Shown here in pieces: positions 33,272 to 44,550 of a stretch of 64,000 bases of DNA (the stretch's first letter is position 1; every line of letters starts with the position of its first letter). The stretch spans positions 3,975,975-4,039,974 of the forward strand of contig OX459109.1 in the NCBI GenBank assembly GCA_949775045.1. The letters are read 5' to 3'. Under the pieces are notes generated by a model. It saw nothing but the letters and a program-made list of their open reading frames with translations. It ran no database searches and was not told the DNA's origin. A program made the position numbers and the translations under genes. Origin of the DNA: Metridium senile. Its lineage: Eukaryota; Cnidaria; Anthozoa; Actiniaria; Metridiidae.

Positions 33272-34911
33272 ATGAGTAAGGTAAAATGAATGTTTATCAC
33301 TTTCAAACTATAATCAATTTATTTAGAGTAACTTGTTCGAGATAGCGAACACAAATCGAAATTCATTCCAGTCTTGTAACAAAAACAAAATCGGAACAAA
33401 ACATCAAATTAAACTGAAAACTATAGACACTATACTTTATACCTTATAAGTGATAAAAGGGAGTAGTATCTTTGAAAACTTTGCCGTAGAATAACGTAAA
33501 AGAAAAATGATAAAGAAACTATAAATTTAAAGTGATACCTGAGTATATTCAATAGCTTCGATGATTGTAATGTTCTATTAACTGCATCGTTTTAAAACTT
33601 TCACTACTCGCTTGTTAGCTACTAATGATTTCTCATGCTCAAAGCATAATCAATTTCTTGATAGTAATTCGAATTTGTTCTAGTGTTATTAGGTAGCGAC
33701 TAGTCGCCTAACAACATCATCTTCCAAATTAATTCAATCTAGTCTTGTCACAAAATATAACAGAATCAAACATACAATGAAAGTGCTAGCTACCCTGTTC
33801 AATATCTAAAAATTATTATTAAAAAGTAGATTGAAAATGAAAATGAAAATGAAAATGAAAATGAAAGTTACTAAATGTTTACTGTTAGGCCAAGGAATTG
33901 TTATTGTGTGCTGACGCTCGTTGAATGCAACGTGCGTCGTAAAATATCAAAGATGCGTATTATTTTTTCATCGAAAATAGTTGTGGTCATATAATAAAAA
34001 TCTTATTAACCGAGCTTGGTCGATCGGTCTGTGCAGGAAAATCTTGACCATGGTCGGATTTTCGTTATGGTTAACTTTATAATAAAAAAAAAATTACACG
34101 GCGGCTTGAAGATGTAAAGTTTATCTTCTTCAATCGATCTACTGCAATAGTTCACTGCGCTCACTCGTGAAATATTTGTTTACCACTCGATAAACTTGAT
34201 ATTTATTCCCGCCACCGTGTATAATATGCTCTATGTATGTTTTACTATAGACACATTTCAATCACTACACTGATGAGGAGGGGGCAAAAGGAATTGAAGA
34301 AAGTGGCGTAATCAGAGCTAGCGTTGCTACGCCGTCAACAGATGATGCAGTAGCAGGACCAGGTATTGCTCAAATTTACTTCAGTGACTTTTCAACTAGT
34401 GACAGTGCTGTTTGGTTACGTTCTCGTAACCCCAACGAAAAACTCCAGCTGTCGCCAGGGTAAACTTAAATCATCAGGTCATATAGACCGAATTTATCAT
34501 AAGGTGAACTCTATATATTGTTCTTGACTGGTTAGCCTATAGTGTTCAAGTTGAAAGAGGCTAGCATGTCAAAAAGAATAGCTATTCAAATTGGTCGCTG
34601 CGTCTGCGATTACCCTTTTAATTTGGTTCTTATGTTAGTTTCGAGCCCGCCTTTCATACATTTCTTTTCCATTTTTAGGTGTTTATGTAACTAAACTTCC
34701 ACCAAGTACTCCAGATAATGCTCTTCTTATGAATAATTATGACAGCAACTGGGCAAAGGAAGAAAATCAACATAACGTGAGCCATGTTGTTGAACTAAAC
34801 GTTCCTAGAAAAGAAGCACGAAATTTTGAGAAGGTTCGAACAGATGTGTATGTACATAAAGATGATATCCATATCCAGAAGTATGATGGCAAAGTTTCTA
34901 AAAGAAAATAG
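33272..34911 (+). CDS. HYD1-like ADP-ribosyltransferase-domain protein, copy D
   Basis: Three exons: 33272-33280 (Met-Ser-Lys), 34251-34362 and 34679-34911, with introns of 970 and 316 bp; about 117 residues. Exon 2 has FNHYTDEEGAKGI and GVIRASVATP; its last base joins exon 3 to form the G-V-Y core (VYVTKLPPSTPDNALLMN in exon 3). The exon then gives NQHNVSHVVELNVP, DVYVHKDDIHIQKYDGKV and a basic end. Phases and splice sites match copy C exactly, which supports the model. Compared with C, the first exon is only three codons. A strong TATA box lies upstream and an AATAAA follows near 35162. Intron 1 contains a (GAAAAT)n run at 33832-33866. It is intact by eye; function is as for copy C. Confidence 0.72.
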
Positions 34912-35358
34912 AAATGTCTGCAGATAACTGATTCCATAAATCAACCCATCTCGTTAAGATTTCATTAATACTTGCATGTGTTCTTGCCATATCTGTGTTA
35001 CGACGATTCTACTTCATAGCTAAATGAAATTGTATTCTTAATTAATGCTCATCGTAGTTTTCATATATTGTATTTTTTAAAACACAATCCGCCTAGACAC
35101 TAGTTTACTATTTGCGGCTGTGTGTAATTTCTCATGTAATGCATCCACATCAGAAATCAATTAATAAAACTGTCTTTATCTTTATCTTATTTTTGTCTAA
35201 GTTTTCCTTCGTCTAAGTTGCACTTGAATGTCCTCGTCCCAGGAATTATATGCAAACGATTTCAATCAATCACAAAAACATCAATCGATACCAATCCATG
35301 ACTTGACACCTCCCCTATTGGAATGATAAATATTAATCCTAGAGTTATAAAATACAAC

Positions 35359-35402
35359 GTCCCTCCCCTCCCCTCCCCTCCCCTCCCCTCCCCTCCCCTC
35401 TC
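35359..35402 (+). repeat. (CCCCT)n pentanucleotide run
   Basis: Eight copies of CCCCT/CTCCC between copy D and the promoter of copy E. Confidence 0.9.
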
Positions 35403-35536
35403 CATTGATGCAGATTTAAAAACAAAATTAAAATCAAGTTTGGAAGAATAAATCGAGCTTTCCAACCTCGATAGGAACGCTTCTGTAGGTTTGGCTGTAA
35501 ATATAAAATATAATAGGTTCCTCGATATTTTGTCTT

Positions 35537-35760
35537 TGTTGTAAGTTCAACGAATTTGTAACGAGCACGCTGCGCTGGGATTTTCCCGCTTTTCACATGA
35601 CATCCTCTCGTCCAATCACAGTTCGAGAAAAATGAGCTTTGACAGTTGGTATATAATAACACGCTTTTCCGCGTTCTGTCTCTTGAGAACGGACCGTTTA
35701 TACGAAACCATCGTTGGCTAAAGCTTCAGTTTCCTAATTTTATAAAGATTTCAACACATT
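35537..35760 (+). promoter_or_regulatory. Promoter of HYD1-like copy E/F
   Basis: Paralogous to 33048-33271 (GCGCTGGGATTTTCCCGCTT, ACATCCTCTCGTCCAATCAC). TATA box TATATAATA starts at 35650. Leader CTCTTGAGAACGGACCGTTT leads to ATG at 35761. Confidence 0.75.
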
Positions 35761-38700
35761 ATGGCTGTTAAGGTAAGAATTAATATTTCTCGTTTTCAAA
35801 CCATAATTATTTATTCAGAGTTACTTTCGAGTTCAAGTATATATTAAGTGGCGACTTTTCGAATCATAACCGATAATCTTCGACTGATCCAATCCAGTCT
35901 TGTAACAAAATTTTCGGAGCAAACCATCAAATAAGCTGACGACTATACAATATACATTATAAAGGATAGCAACGTAGTAGTATCGATCATTGAAAACTTC
36001 GTTAGATTACGTAAAATAATCGTGATAAACAAACTAGATATGAAGTGAAATCGAAAATGAAAATGAAAGTTGCTGAACCAGAGCACATTCAATAGCTTCG
36101 ATCGTGATGGTTCTGACACTTTCACCAGTTGATATTCTTAGTTTAAAGTTATCATCAATGTATATTTTATTAAATGTAAGAACATTCAAACAAAATTGAA
36201 TATAATAGGGGGGAAAAACTACAGTTACTTGCAGTCCCGACGTTATTTAATAGATAGCCACTGAGGTATATTGCAGCAGCCCGCGAGGGCAAACTGAATT
36301 CATATGGAGTTATATGTTTACTATATAGATATCAGCTTTCTATCACTATACTACTAATTAAGCAAGTAGCAAAAGGAATCAATGAAATTAAAGGAGCCTC
36401 AACCACGCCGTGCATGCATTGCGCGTTGAGTCGGCCATTTTCGTTACCATCGAAAATACCCTTTCTATGACATAGTTTAAAAATCCAATTGAATATTGAA
36501 CATCCTAACATTTACAACCAAAATTTGAACTCAGTGTTGTTCCTTATTTATTATGTATTCGTTTTCTGAAGTTATTTTTCATATTCTGTGGTTTTAAGAT
36601 GTATATTTTTCAAGTTTTATACGAGCAACTGAAATCTGTTCTAAGTGTCTTCAAAACCGGAAAATGGTCACAAATAACCTTTATGCAAGATCTATCTTCA
36701 ATGATTTTTATTTAAACCATTAATAGACGTTTCGTATACAATGTGTTTGTTCATTTGTAGGGTCTCTGGCATAACTAAACCAAGATAAAGACTTCGAAAA
36801 GTAGAGAATTATATCGGAAACGGCGTGTGAGTCATGTGTTGATTTACTCGAGGAATTCATGTTGTTTCTGTCTTATTGATCTATGCATAACATCGAAGGA
36901 ATTATCAACACAACAAATCTTTTAATATATATAGAATCGCTTTACATTCATAAACAAACACTCATGCCTTCATGTACCTAGAATTAAAATCAAAGGAGAT
37001 ATTTTTAAAAAGACTGAAATGACATTTCGATTAGCCGTCACATCATGAAAAGACAGTCTAATGTTATTGTGCGCTTCGACTGACAGTGTCGATGCCTTAC
37101 AACCCGGGCTTACAAACACATTTGGATTCTTCTTATATATATAACTTGTATTTTATATTCTTGTTTGCCAAACACTGCCATAACCGTATATAAAAGCCAG
37201 CGTTCTTGTCACTGCATGACATCCAAGGTATCGAGCTGTTTATGTCCTGTGTCGTACATGTTCAATTTACAAAGGCTTACCTAGTGATCATGAAATAAAA
37301 TTCAATAAGACTTTGTTTTAGGTGTATTATTTACAAAGTATTTTTAAACAAAACTTAAAACATGTTATTGGAGAATTCAGACAATGTTCATGTATTTACA
37401 ATACGACTAGAAGCTTCAGTCTTTTCGATCGAGTCCGAGTCATTCTAATTAGCAAATCGAATGTGGTTTAGCGTTGTCTGTACTCTTATCGACAACGATA
37501 TTCGTCATGACAGTGGTCAAAATGTTGTGGACTCACGACGCGCAGCGGAGTGAGTCAGCAACAAATTTTGATCACTGTCATGACGAATATCGTTGTCGAT
37601 AAGAGTAAAGACAACGCTAAACCACATTCGATTTGTTTTTTACAACACAAACCAAAATAAATGTACAAAAAGTAAAATGTCAGTTAACGGACGAAAAATG
37701 ACGAATTTGTCACGCATCGAACTCAATGGTTTCTCTTCAAGCTACGGAAAATCACATAGTCTTCACATAATTTACAAAAATGATCTTTTTTCAGCCGGTA
37801 AAAAACAAATAAGCTTATTTTCATACAGAAATACAGTGCACTGTTTGTCTTGAGAGACTGCTAATTGAAGTTAGAAAAGTACAAGAACGTCAAACACGGC
37901 CGATTAACTGGGTTCTGGTGAAACGTTTTTGAAAATTTTCAAACAAAATGCATTTTTTATACATTAAAACTGATCATATAGAAGATTACACAATATCTGA
38001 TATGTCTAGCATTTGAACAACATTCTAAGCTTTTCAAATCAGTTCTGAACGAATGGTATTGTTCGTCAGCACGTTTTTGTTGAAAAGACTACAGAATTGA
38101 TTGTGAGTGAAGATTTGTCGAAAAGACTGAAAAATCGCATAAAATTAAAACGACAACAGCTCCATGACAGCATAGTTACATTTATTACAATTTTCTACTT
38201 ACAGAAAAGTAATTTCCATTGATAGTTTATCCATAAACTTCTTTTTAAAATCCTTTTTTGACGAAAAAACTTTGTGGATGACAAACTTTCCCTCAATTAC
38301 GCACGAGTGTTGTGTGACATGATGACGTGATCACCGTTGTCTGGACTCTTATTTACCACGGTAAATCAACCAATCAGCGCGCGAGAATTCACACAAGTGT
38401 TGTAAAAAAGTTCTTCTAACGTATTCGCTAAGCATTCACAATTATATCTTTGCAAATATTTACTTTACTGACACTATCCTCATTCATTCCTATCGATTTC
38501 TAGGCTACTTTGACTCCAATTTGTCTTTTAGATAAAACGCAACGCTGGCGAAAGCTCGAATTGCAAGCATGTAGACAATAATAGAGGCGCGCAAAGCATC
38601 GTGGTTGAGACGGCTCCTTTAAGTGCATGGTATTTTGCTAATATAAAAAACATATTAACTAGTAGTTACATCATGGAAGTGAAATTAATTCTGCAAGTGG

Positions 38701-39703
38701 AATATGGTATTCATAATAAATGATAGTTTATTGTTGTCTTCGTAATTAGTGCTACAGTTGTAGCTAATGTCTGTAACTACAAATGACTCAGTTACTCTAT
38801 ATGCCTGACTTCGTTTAGGATATCATTTTTGTGCCGTTTTTTTTTAATAAACTTCATTCATCCAGCTACCGTGTGTGTGTCTATATAGCACCATGCGCTC
38901 ATTTAAAATATTTTTTTTACTTGAAAACCATCTTCGTATCTTCTCGCCAGTATTACCACTACACTACTCAAGCAGGGGCAAATGGAATTGCAAGAACTGG
39001 TAAAATCAAGGCTAGCGATACAGTAAAAGATGCAGTAAAAGGAAGAGGTATTTATTGAATTTAATTTTTTCTCAATATATTGTTATAAAAAAAATGGACA
39101 CAATTGAGAAAATTGAGAAGCCGGAAATCGCTTGAATCGGGTGGACAGTCATTTATTTTCAAAAGGTCGAGGGGTAAGAAGATATTTATACGTTTAGCAC
39201 TGAAGGCCTTAGCTTCAATTGAAGCTCAATTTTGAGGATTTTACCCCCCCCCCCCCCCCCCCCCCCCCCTCCTAATAATTATTGCACAGTCCCTTACATA
39301 ATATTACCTGCTACACAATCATCTCAACCGACACAGGAAGTCCAAAAGACTATGGCAAGCATAAAAATTCTTCTATAGTATTTGCATGAAAATATTCCAT
39401 GACGTCAGTCAGTTTTGAGGCCTGACACATATTTTTTCATTATTAGGTGTTTATTTTACCAAACTTGGACCAAATAATACGGATAAAGTTCTGCTCAAGA
39501 ATAACTATGGATGGAACTTGACAAAGGAAGAGAATCGAAAGAACGTTAGCCATTACGTTGAAATAACAGTTCCTAGCGATAAAGCTGGAGAATTTAAAGA
39601 TGTTGGCAAGTCGGAGCAGCGTGATGTGCATTTATATGCAGCCGGTGATATTGATATCACGAAATTTGGTGGCAAAGTTTGTGAAAGGAAATCGGTCAAA
39701 TGA
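35761..39703 (+). CDS. HYD1-like ADP-ribosyltransferase-domain protein, copy E/F
   Basis: Proposed exons: 35761-35772 (Met-Ala-Val-Lys), 38951-39047 and 39447-39703; about 121 residues. Exons 2 and 3 carry YYHYTTQAGANGI, GKIKAS, then VYFTKLGPNN, NRKNVSHYVEITVP and GDIDITKFGGKV. Sites are CTCGCCAG acceptor and AGAG|GTATTT donor, with phase as in C and D. The first intron would be 3178 bp and holds a fossil exon 2 (36336-36391) and a 2.2-kb TTAA-flanked transposon, so exon 1 probably once served another copy and now may splice to this one. The downstream exons are clear. The link to exon 1 is inference and needs RNA evidence. The short loop between KAS and DAV differs from C and D (this copy lacks the VATP segment). 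Confidence 0.6.
36336..36391 (+). pseudogene. Fossil exon 2 of a HYD1-like gene
   Basis: After ATATCAG comes CTTTCTATCACTATACTACT, the start of exon 2 of this family (FYHYTT), but with an immediate in-frame TAA. The remainder is cut by the TTAA-flanked element that starts at 36392. Confidence 0.7.
36392..38618. mobile_element. 2.2-kb TTAA-flanked element (Kolobok/piggyBac-like)
   Basis: TTAA at 36388-36391 and 38619-38622. Ends AGGAGCCTCAACCACG and CGTGGTTGAGACGGCTCCT are inverted, apart from a 3-bp difference. It carries an internal palindrome (37453-37635) and no recognisable transposase. It interrupts the fossil exon 2 of the HYD1-like family. Confidence 0.7.
37453..37635. mobile_element. 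Nested foldback with CAAATCGAATGTGG ends
   Basis: Left CAAATCGAATGTGGTTTAGC and right GCTAAACCACATTCGATTTG are exact mirrors; further inward GACAACGATATTCGTCATGA is mirrored too. Arms reach about 75 bp around a short loop with GACGCGCAGCGGAGTGAGTC. Confidence 0.85.
39243..39269 (+). repeat. Poly-C run in intron 2 of copy E/F
   Basis: About 27 consecutive C residues; length may be uncertain in the assembly. Confidence 0.9.
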
Positions 39704-39820
39704 TCATTTCAGCTAGCTTATTCTTTTAATCAACCCAGTCCTTACGATGTTCTTAATAATTGTAGTACGTTGTGCATGCCATATCTGTAACACCAAGCTT
39801 TGTGCTATTGTAGAAGAGTA

Positions 39821-40249
39821 TACACCTAATTTAAAAAGTGTTGTCGTTCAGACGAAACGTAGATCGTAGATTGTAGATCGTAGATAATAGAAGTAGAGAC
39901 TGAAGTTGTGGATGGGATTTTAACAAAACAAAACACTTTCAATATATACCACTCCAACAGTCTCGGCCTCCATGTAGAATAAAAATGATAATAATACTTA
40001 TAAAGCGCCTATTCATCGCGGTTCTAGGCGCTGTAATACAAAAGATATATATAAAAAATATTTTAAAAAATATTATAAACTAAACGTTGATTTAAATAAA
40101 TTTTTGAATGCACCTGCATGGTACTTAAAGACATATCTGATGCATACCTTTCATTAAAATCCCATTCACTACTTCGTTCCCGCTTCTATAATCTACGATC
40201 TATATTTTACGTTTCACGAACACGACAATGTTATTTTCAATTAGGTGTA
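39821..40249. mobile_element. TACACCTAAT MITE with internal SINE-like insertion
   Basis: Ends TACACCTAATTT and AATTAGGTGTA, flanked by TA (39819-39820, 40250-40251). Inner inverted pieces GTAGATCGTAGATAATAGAAG / CTTCTATAATCTACGATCTA. A segment at about 39978-40107 with GGCGCTTTATAAG-type L2 tail (minus strand) is absent from the paralogous copy at 52071-52539, so it inserted later. Confidence 0.8.
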
Positions 40250-40745
40250 TAATGCCATAGCTGCCATGTTGATTGAATCTTCCTTGATTTTCCTAATCAC
40301 ATGGACACCGAATATCAAAAGGCGTTTTTTAACTACTGTCAATCAAAAATATCAAAGCGCCGACAATATATTTTTGATTGATAGAATCAAAAAACGCCTT
40401 TTGCACGTTGTTATTTTGACTTTGGTGTCGATTAATTAAGGGAATTACAGTAACAAAAGACGCATCTGCAGTCTAAGTCAGCGTAGTTCTTTTAAATAGT
40501 TGATTATCACACGTTTGATTGTATGTAAAGTGCTTGCATTATTCTAGTAACAATAATTGTATTAAATAGTACTAATTTATATTCCCTTGTTCCTTGTACG
40601 TTTGTTATTAATTGTTTGATTAAAATGCAAATATTATATTCGTAAAACATTACTACATGAATGTCTCAACTTTTTAGCTCAATATCTTTAAATTAAGACT
40701 ATGACAATCTGTTGAAATCATTAAAAATAACAAGGGTTTGTCATA

Positions 40746-41044
40746 TACACCTATTTCAAAAACCTTTGTCGCAAACAAAGCCACAGGTCCACACTCTAAA
40801 GTCTGCAAAGGATGTCGGTATTTCTTGTCTTGTTATCGATTTATTCATAGCATTGTTGGTTGTACTTGTTTGTGTTGTATGACCATCAGTAACAAGTTGT
40901 TACAGTGGAAGATGATGAAACAAATATTTATTGAAAAACGTTTAATAAATCACAAATTCTGTTCATATTACCGACATCCTTTGCAGGTTTCATAGTGTGG
41001 ACTGTGGCTTTGTTTTCGACAATGATTTTTGAAATAGGTTTATA
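40746..41044. mobile_element. TACACCTATTT MITE, second copy
   Basis: Homologous to 28276-28557: TACACCTATTTCAAAAAC, AGCCACAGGTCCACACT, TGCAAAGGATGTCGG and mirrors, ending ATTTTTGAAATAGGTTTATA. It is absent from the paralogous position near 53200. Confidence 0.75.
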
Positions 41045-41049
41045 TAGGT

Positions 41050-41745
41050 AATCTTTGTCAGAATGATTGATTGTTTTCAGTGACAAAATTTTGCATTCAT
41101 TTTGTGCTATACGTATAAGTTTTGATTGATGTCGTGGATAGCCACGATTGGGCTCCCTGTTTACATAGAATTCCGTGCGCATGCGCAAGCAGGCACGTGG
41201 CTTCGGAAGAAGAAAGGGTTTGAGTCGTTCGTCGTTGTTCGTCAACTTTACTTCATTCTAATCCACCAATTATTCACCACAATTGACAAGCTCCCGTAAC
41301 TTTAGTATCTCCTTCAAAAAGTCTATAGTATAGACTTACGCCATAAAACGGACATCCTCGGGAACCCAGGGGTATTCTTCTGTCGCTCGTTTCTCGCTTC
41401 CACAACATATACCCCTGGGAACGTAGTCTGTTGGAGCTTGTTCCGGAAGTCATTATTATGAACTTATGAACGACTTTCTTTGAATGGTTATCTCGATTTT
41501 CATTGGTCGACCTAATAAGGTCGACCAATCAGGAAAGAGCTGAATTTTGACTTCCGGAACAAGCTCCAACAGACTACGTTCCCAGGGGTATATGTTGTGG
41601 AAGCGAGAAACGAGCGACAGAAGAATACCCCTGGGTTCCCGAGGATGTAAAACGGACAGTTTATAGCGGAATCAACGCGGGGTGACTAAAGCTTCTGTTT
41701 CTTATTGAAAAGAAGTCAAAACAACTTTAATTTTGCTGTACAAAG
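41050..41745 (+). promoter_or_regulatory. Orphan HYD1-like promoter and first exon, split by a MITE
   Basis: Blocks shared with 29655-29868 and 54085-54215: TTGCATTCATTTTGTGCTAT, AGTTTATAGCGGAATCAACG, AAGCTTCTGTTTCTTATTG and a donor CTGTACAAAG|GTAAGG at 41744. Unlike copies C, D, E and H there is no ATG directly before the donor, so this first exon is non-coding or decayed. The next HYD1-like exon downstream is at 51397, almost 10 kb away. Confidence 0.5.
41353..41647. mobile_element. CATCCTCGGGAACCC foldback, 9-bp duplication (MULE-like)
   Basis: Almost perfect inverted arms of about 105 bp (CATCCTCGGGAACCCAGGGG ... mirrored). Flanked by TAAAACGGA on both sides (41344-41352 and 41648-41656). 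A 9-bp duplication with long TIRs is a Mutator-like pattern. The loop contains the palindrome GGTCGACC-TAATAA-GGTCGACC. Confidence 0.85.
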
Positions 41746-42201
41746 GTAAGGCTAGATATTTTCCCTTTTTGAAGCATAAACAATTTATTCAGATTGAATT
41801 TGTTCGAGTATTATCAGTGTCGACTGGCGACATAATCTTCGAAATTCAATCCAGCCTTTTACAAAATAACACAGAATACAAAACCTGCCATTTATAGTTT
41901 ATACCATATACTCTACAAATTTAAAGGTTTTCATTGAAGATGTTTTAAATTGAGTAAAACTTTCACGAAAACTAACATCAATTCAAAATGAAAATGAAAT
42001 CTCAAGTGTTAGTTATTTGCCACGTAACGGACGCGTGCTTTAATTTGGGGGAACCCCCTTATCAAGACGACCTTGGTTCTGTATATGTTACATTGCTCAC
42101 TTGACTACAAATGTCAATTACAATACGAATTACAACTTCGTCACTTAATACTAAAGCATTACTTGCTAACCTACATGAATATTACAATATTTGTTGCTTA
42201 A

Positions 42202-42751
42202 GGAGGCTCGAAATGTTTTTTTGAGCGCGTGCGCAATATCACCAATTTTACAAGATCCCTCTGACGCGTACAGAATGTATTTTTATTAATAACAACACAA
42301 TGAAATGGTAGATTTTTTTTATTTTTTGGCAATTTGTTCCAATTAAGGTTTAGATTTAGTAGATCAATTTTAATAAAAATCTGTAATGAAAAACCATTTA
42401 TATCTAGAAAAAATCATTTTTTTAACATTTTAAAGGTTTCGCATTACAGATTTTTTTTATTTTTCCTCAGTTGCAAGACCAGGTAGGGAACTAGACATGT
42501 ACAAGTTTAAAATAACTTTCACCTAAAGGATTTGGAGATATCAGCTGTAATAAAGGAATTCCAGGTCCTTTTTGCAGCGGCCTGCTGTTGTCATGACAAC
42601 GTCAAACGCAATAATTTAAAACAAAATGATATCCTAGATCCATAAGCTTTAAAATGATATATCGGTTAACTGTATAGCTTCACAATAATGCTGCATAAAA
42701 TGCAATATAAAGTAGGTGTATAGATATATACAGAAACCATTTCGAGCCTCC
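42202..42751. mobile_element. GGAGGCTCGAAATG element (550 bp), TTAA target
   Basis: TTAA at 42198-42201 and 42752-42755. Ends GGAGGCTCGAAATG and its mirror. The paralogous segment at 54756-54762 reads GCTTAAGTC without the insert, an empty site that proves a TTAA duplication. Confidence 0.88.
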
Positions 42752-43144
42752 TTAAGTTGATATTATTCTTTGTTCGAATTCTAATTTATTCTAATTAACA
42801 AAATGAAAACGGAGTCGTGCTGCTGGGGGATTCCCCATATCAAGACGACCATGGTTCTGTATCTGTTACATTGCTCTTGTTAGATAAGTTGATGTTATTC
42901 TTAGTTCGAATTCCATTTATATCGACCTATAAAGTTACATTTTTCATTACTTGACAAACGTTTAGGCACTAGACTACAGCTGTTAAATATCTATCATACT
43001 TTAATACGCTAGTTCTTAGTCACGATTTTCCATTAGGTTCCTCCATCTTGAAATATCGAGCCGATCAATTGGGACGTACGAAAGAGCCCAAGTGATCATG
43101 AGTTTCGTATGGGGTCTTCTTTTTAACAATGAAAATACTAACAA

Positions 43145-43312
43145 AGAAGAAGAAGAAGAAGAAGAAGAAGAAGAAGAAGAAGAAGAGGAGGAGGAGGAGG
43201 AGGAAGAAGAAGAAGAAGAAGAAGAGGAGGAGGAGGAGGAAGAAGAAGAAGAAGAAGAAGAAGAGGAAGAGGAAGTAGAAGAGGAAGAAGAGGAAGAAGA
43301 GGAGGAAGAGGT
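43145..43312 (+). repeat. (GAA/GAG)n microsatellite
   Basis: About 168 bp of GAA and GAG triplets, giving a spurious poly-glutamate frame. No splice or family evidence that it is translated. Confidence 0.93.
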
Positions 43313-43469
43313 ACTAGTATTTTAATATGTTATATTTCTCGAGAATCTTACAGAAACTTATGAACACATTGCTATAACACCTCGATACAAACGATATATT
43401 TTTTAAATACCAATTTGTCTTCTGAGGAAAGATCACTCAACTAAACCTTATCTTTAAAAATATTGATGG

Positions 43470-43690
43470 AATCTAGCGAGTAAACTAGTGTAGGCTGCGT
43501 TGGTGTTTGATATAAACGATAGGTAATATAATAAAATTTGTAACACCGTAAAAAAATGATTTTACTGACTTTTCGAGCTTTACCCGTTCGACGTCGGAGT
43601 AGAACTCCGTCGAAGGGCTAAAAATCGAAACGTCAGTAAAGTTAAGTCAACATTTTTTACGGTGTAATTACAAATCGTTTCATTATATTA
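43470..43690. repeat. Dispersed repeat with head-to-head CGAAACGTCAGTAAAG cores
   Basis: Related to 61100-61260 (AGCGAGTAAACTAGT, TAGGCTGCGT, AAATTTGTAACA). Here the core ACTTTTCGAGCTTTACCCGT and its inverse GGGCTAAAAATCGAAACGTC lie head to head around CTCC/GGAG, giving an approximately 95-bp palindrome. Confidence 0.7.
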
Positions 43691-43789
43691 CCTATTGTTT
43701 AAAAATATTGGAGTACTCTCCAAACTTCGTCAATATCTTGATGCTCATACCCTTAAATCCATATATTTCTCCTTGATTTTACCCTACCT

Positions 43790-43878
43790 CTACTATTCGA
43801 TGTGCAACCATGCGTAACAAAGGGTATATAAAGGGAGAAACAATGATAACTCAACAATTGTCGGTCGAGCAGTTACAC
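43790..43878. repeat. Left copy of TGTGCAACCATGCG repeat
   Basis: About 88 bp almost identical to 50392-50480, including the TATA-like GGGTATATAAAGGGAG. See the repeat block at 50330-50712. Confidence 0.8.
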
Positions 43879-44317
43879 ACTTCTGTCTTGGTATCAACCG
43901 CGTAGCATACTCAAGCTTCAAGAACTGACTCCTCAAGTTTCAAGTACAAGTTCCACAAGCTTCACAAGCTCTTCGACAATTACCTTTAGACGGCTTAGAA
44001 AACGAAAAGGTATAGTTTGCCCTTCAGCTTTTAGCTTTTCCTTGTATATATAGGAGCGCCCCACGTGGCTCGGTAGTGGCCGGGACAATTTAAATTCGCC
44101 TCTGTGTCTTAAAAGTGATTCCTTTTGGTCGTTTAAAGAACGTCTTATTAACAAGCTGCCTTTATTTTCGCCCACTGCTTTGTGTGATGAGTTACTTTAT
44201 GCAAAAGCGTTTTCTGGGTTTTAAACCAAAAAGTATAGTTTTGATAATTTAAAGTTGTCAAGATACAAGTTTAGCATTATAAAATAGCGGTAGTTTGCTC
44301 AGTTACAGATATTAATT

Positions 44318-44550
44318 CGCGGTAGTGGCCGCAGAAATAACGATAAAAACAGCGGTAGTGGCCGCAGAAATAACGATAAAAAATAGCGGTTGTGGCCGCA
44401 GAAATAACGATAAAAAATAGCGGTAGTGGCCGCGTAAGTAACGAAATGAAATAGCGGTAGTGGCATCAGAAATAACGGTAAAAATAGCGGTAGTGGCCGC
44501 AGAAATAACGGTAAAAATAGCGGTAGCTAGTGGCCGCTGAAATAACGATG
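44318..44550 (+). repeat. 33-bp minisatellite AGCGGTAGTGGCCGCAGAAA
   Basis: About seven copies of AGCGGTAGTGGCCGCAGAAA plus TAACGATAAAAAAT. A single related core, CGGTAGTGGCCGGG, lies 250 bp upstream at 44069. Confidence 0.9.

Noticed and set aside
43092..43325. Frame rich in glutamate
   Set aside because: Produced entirely by a GAA/GAG microsatellite.
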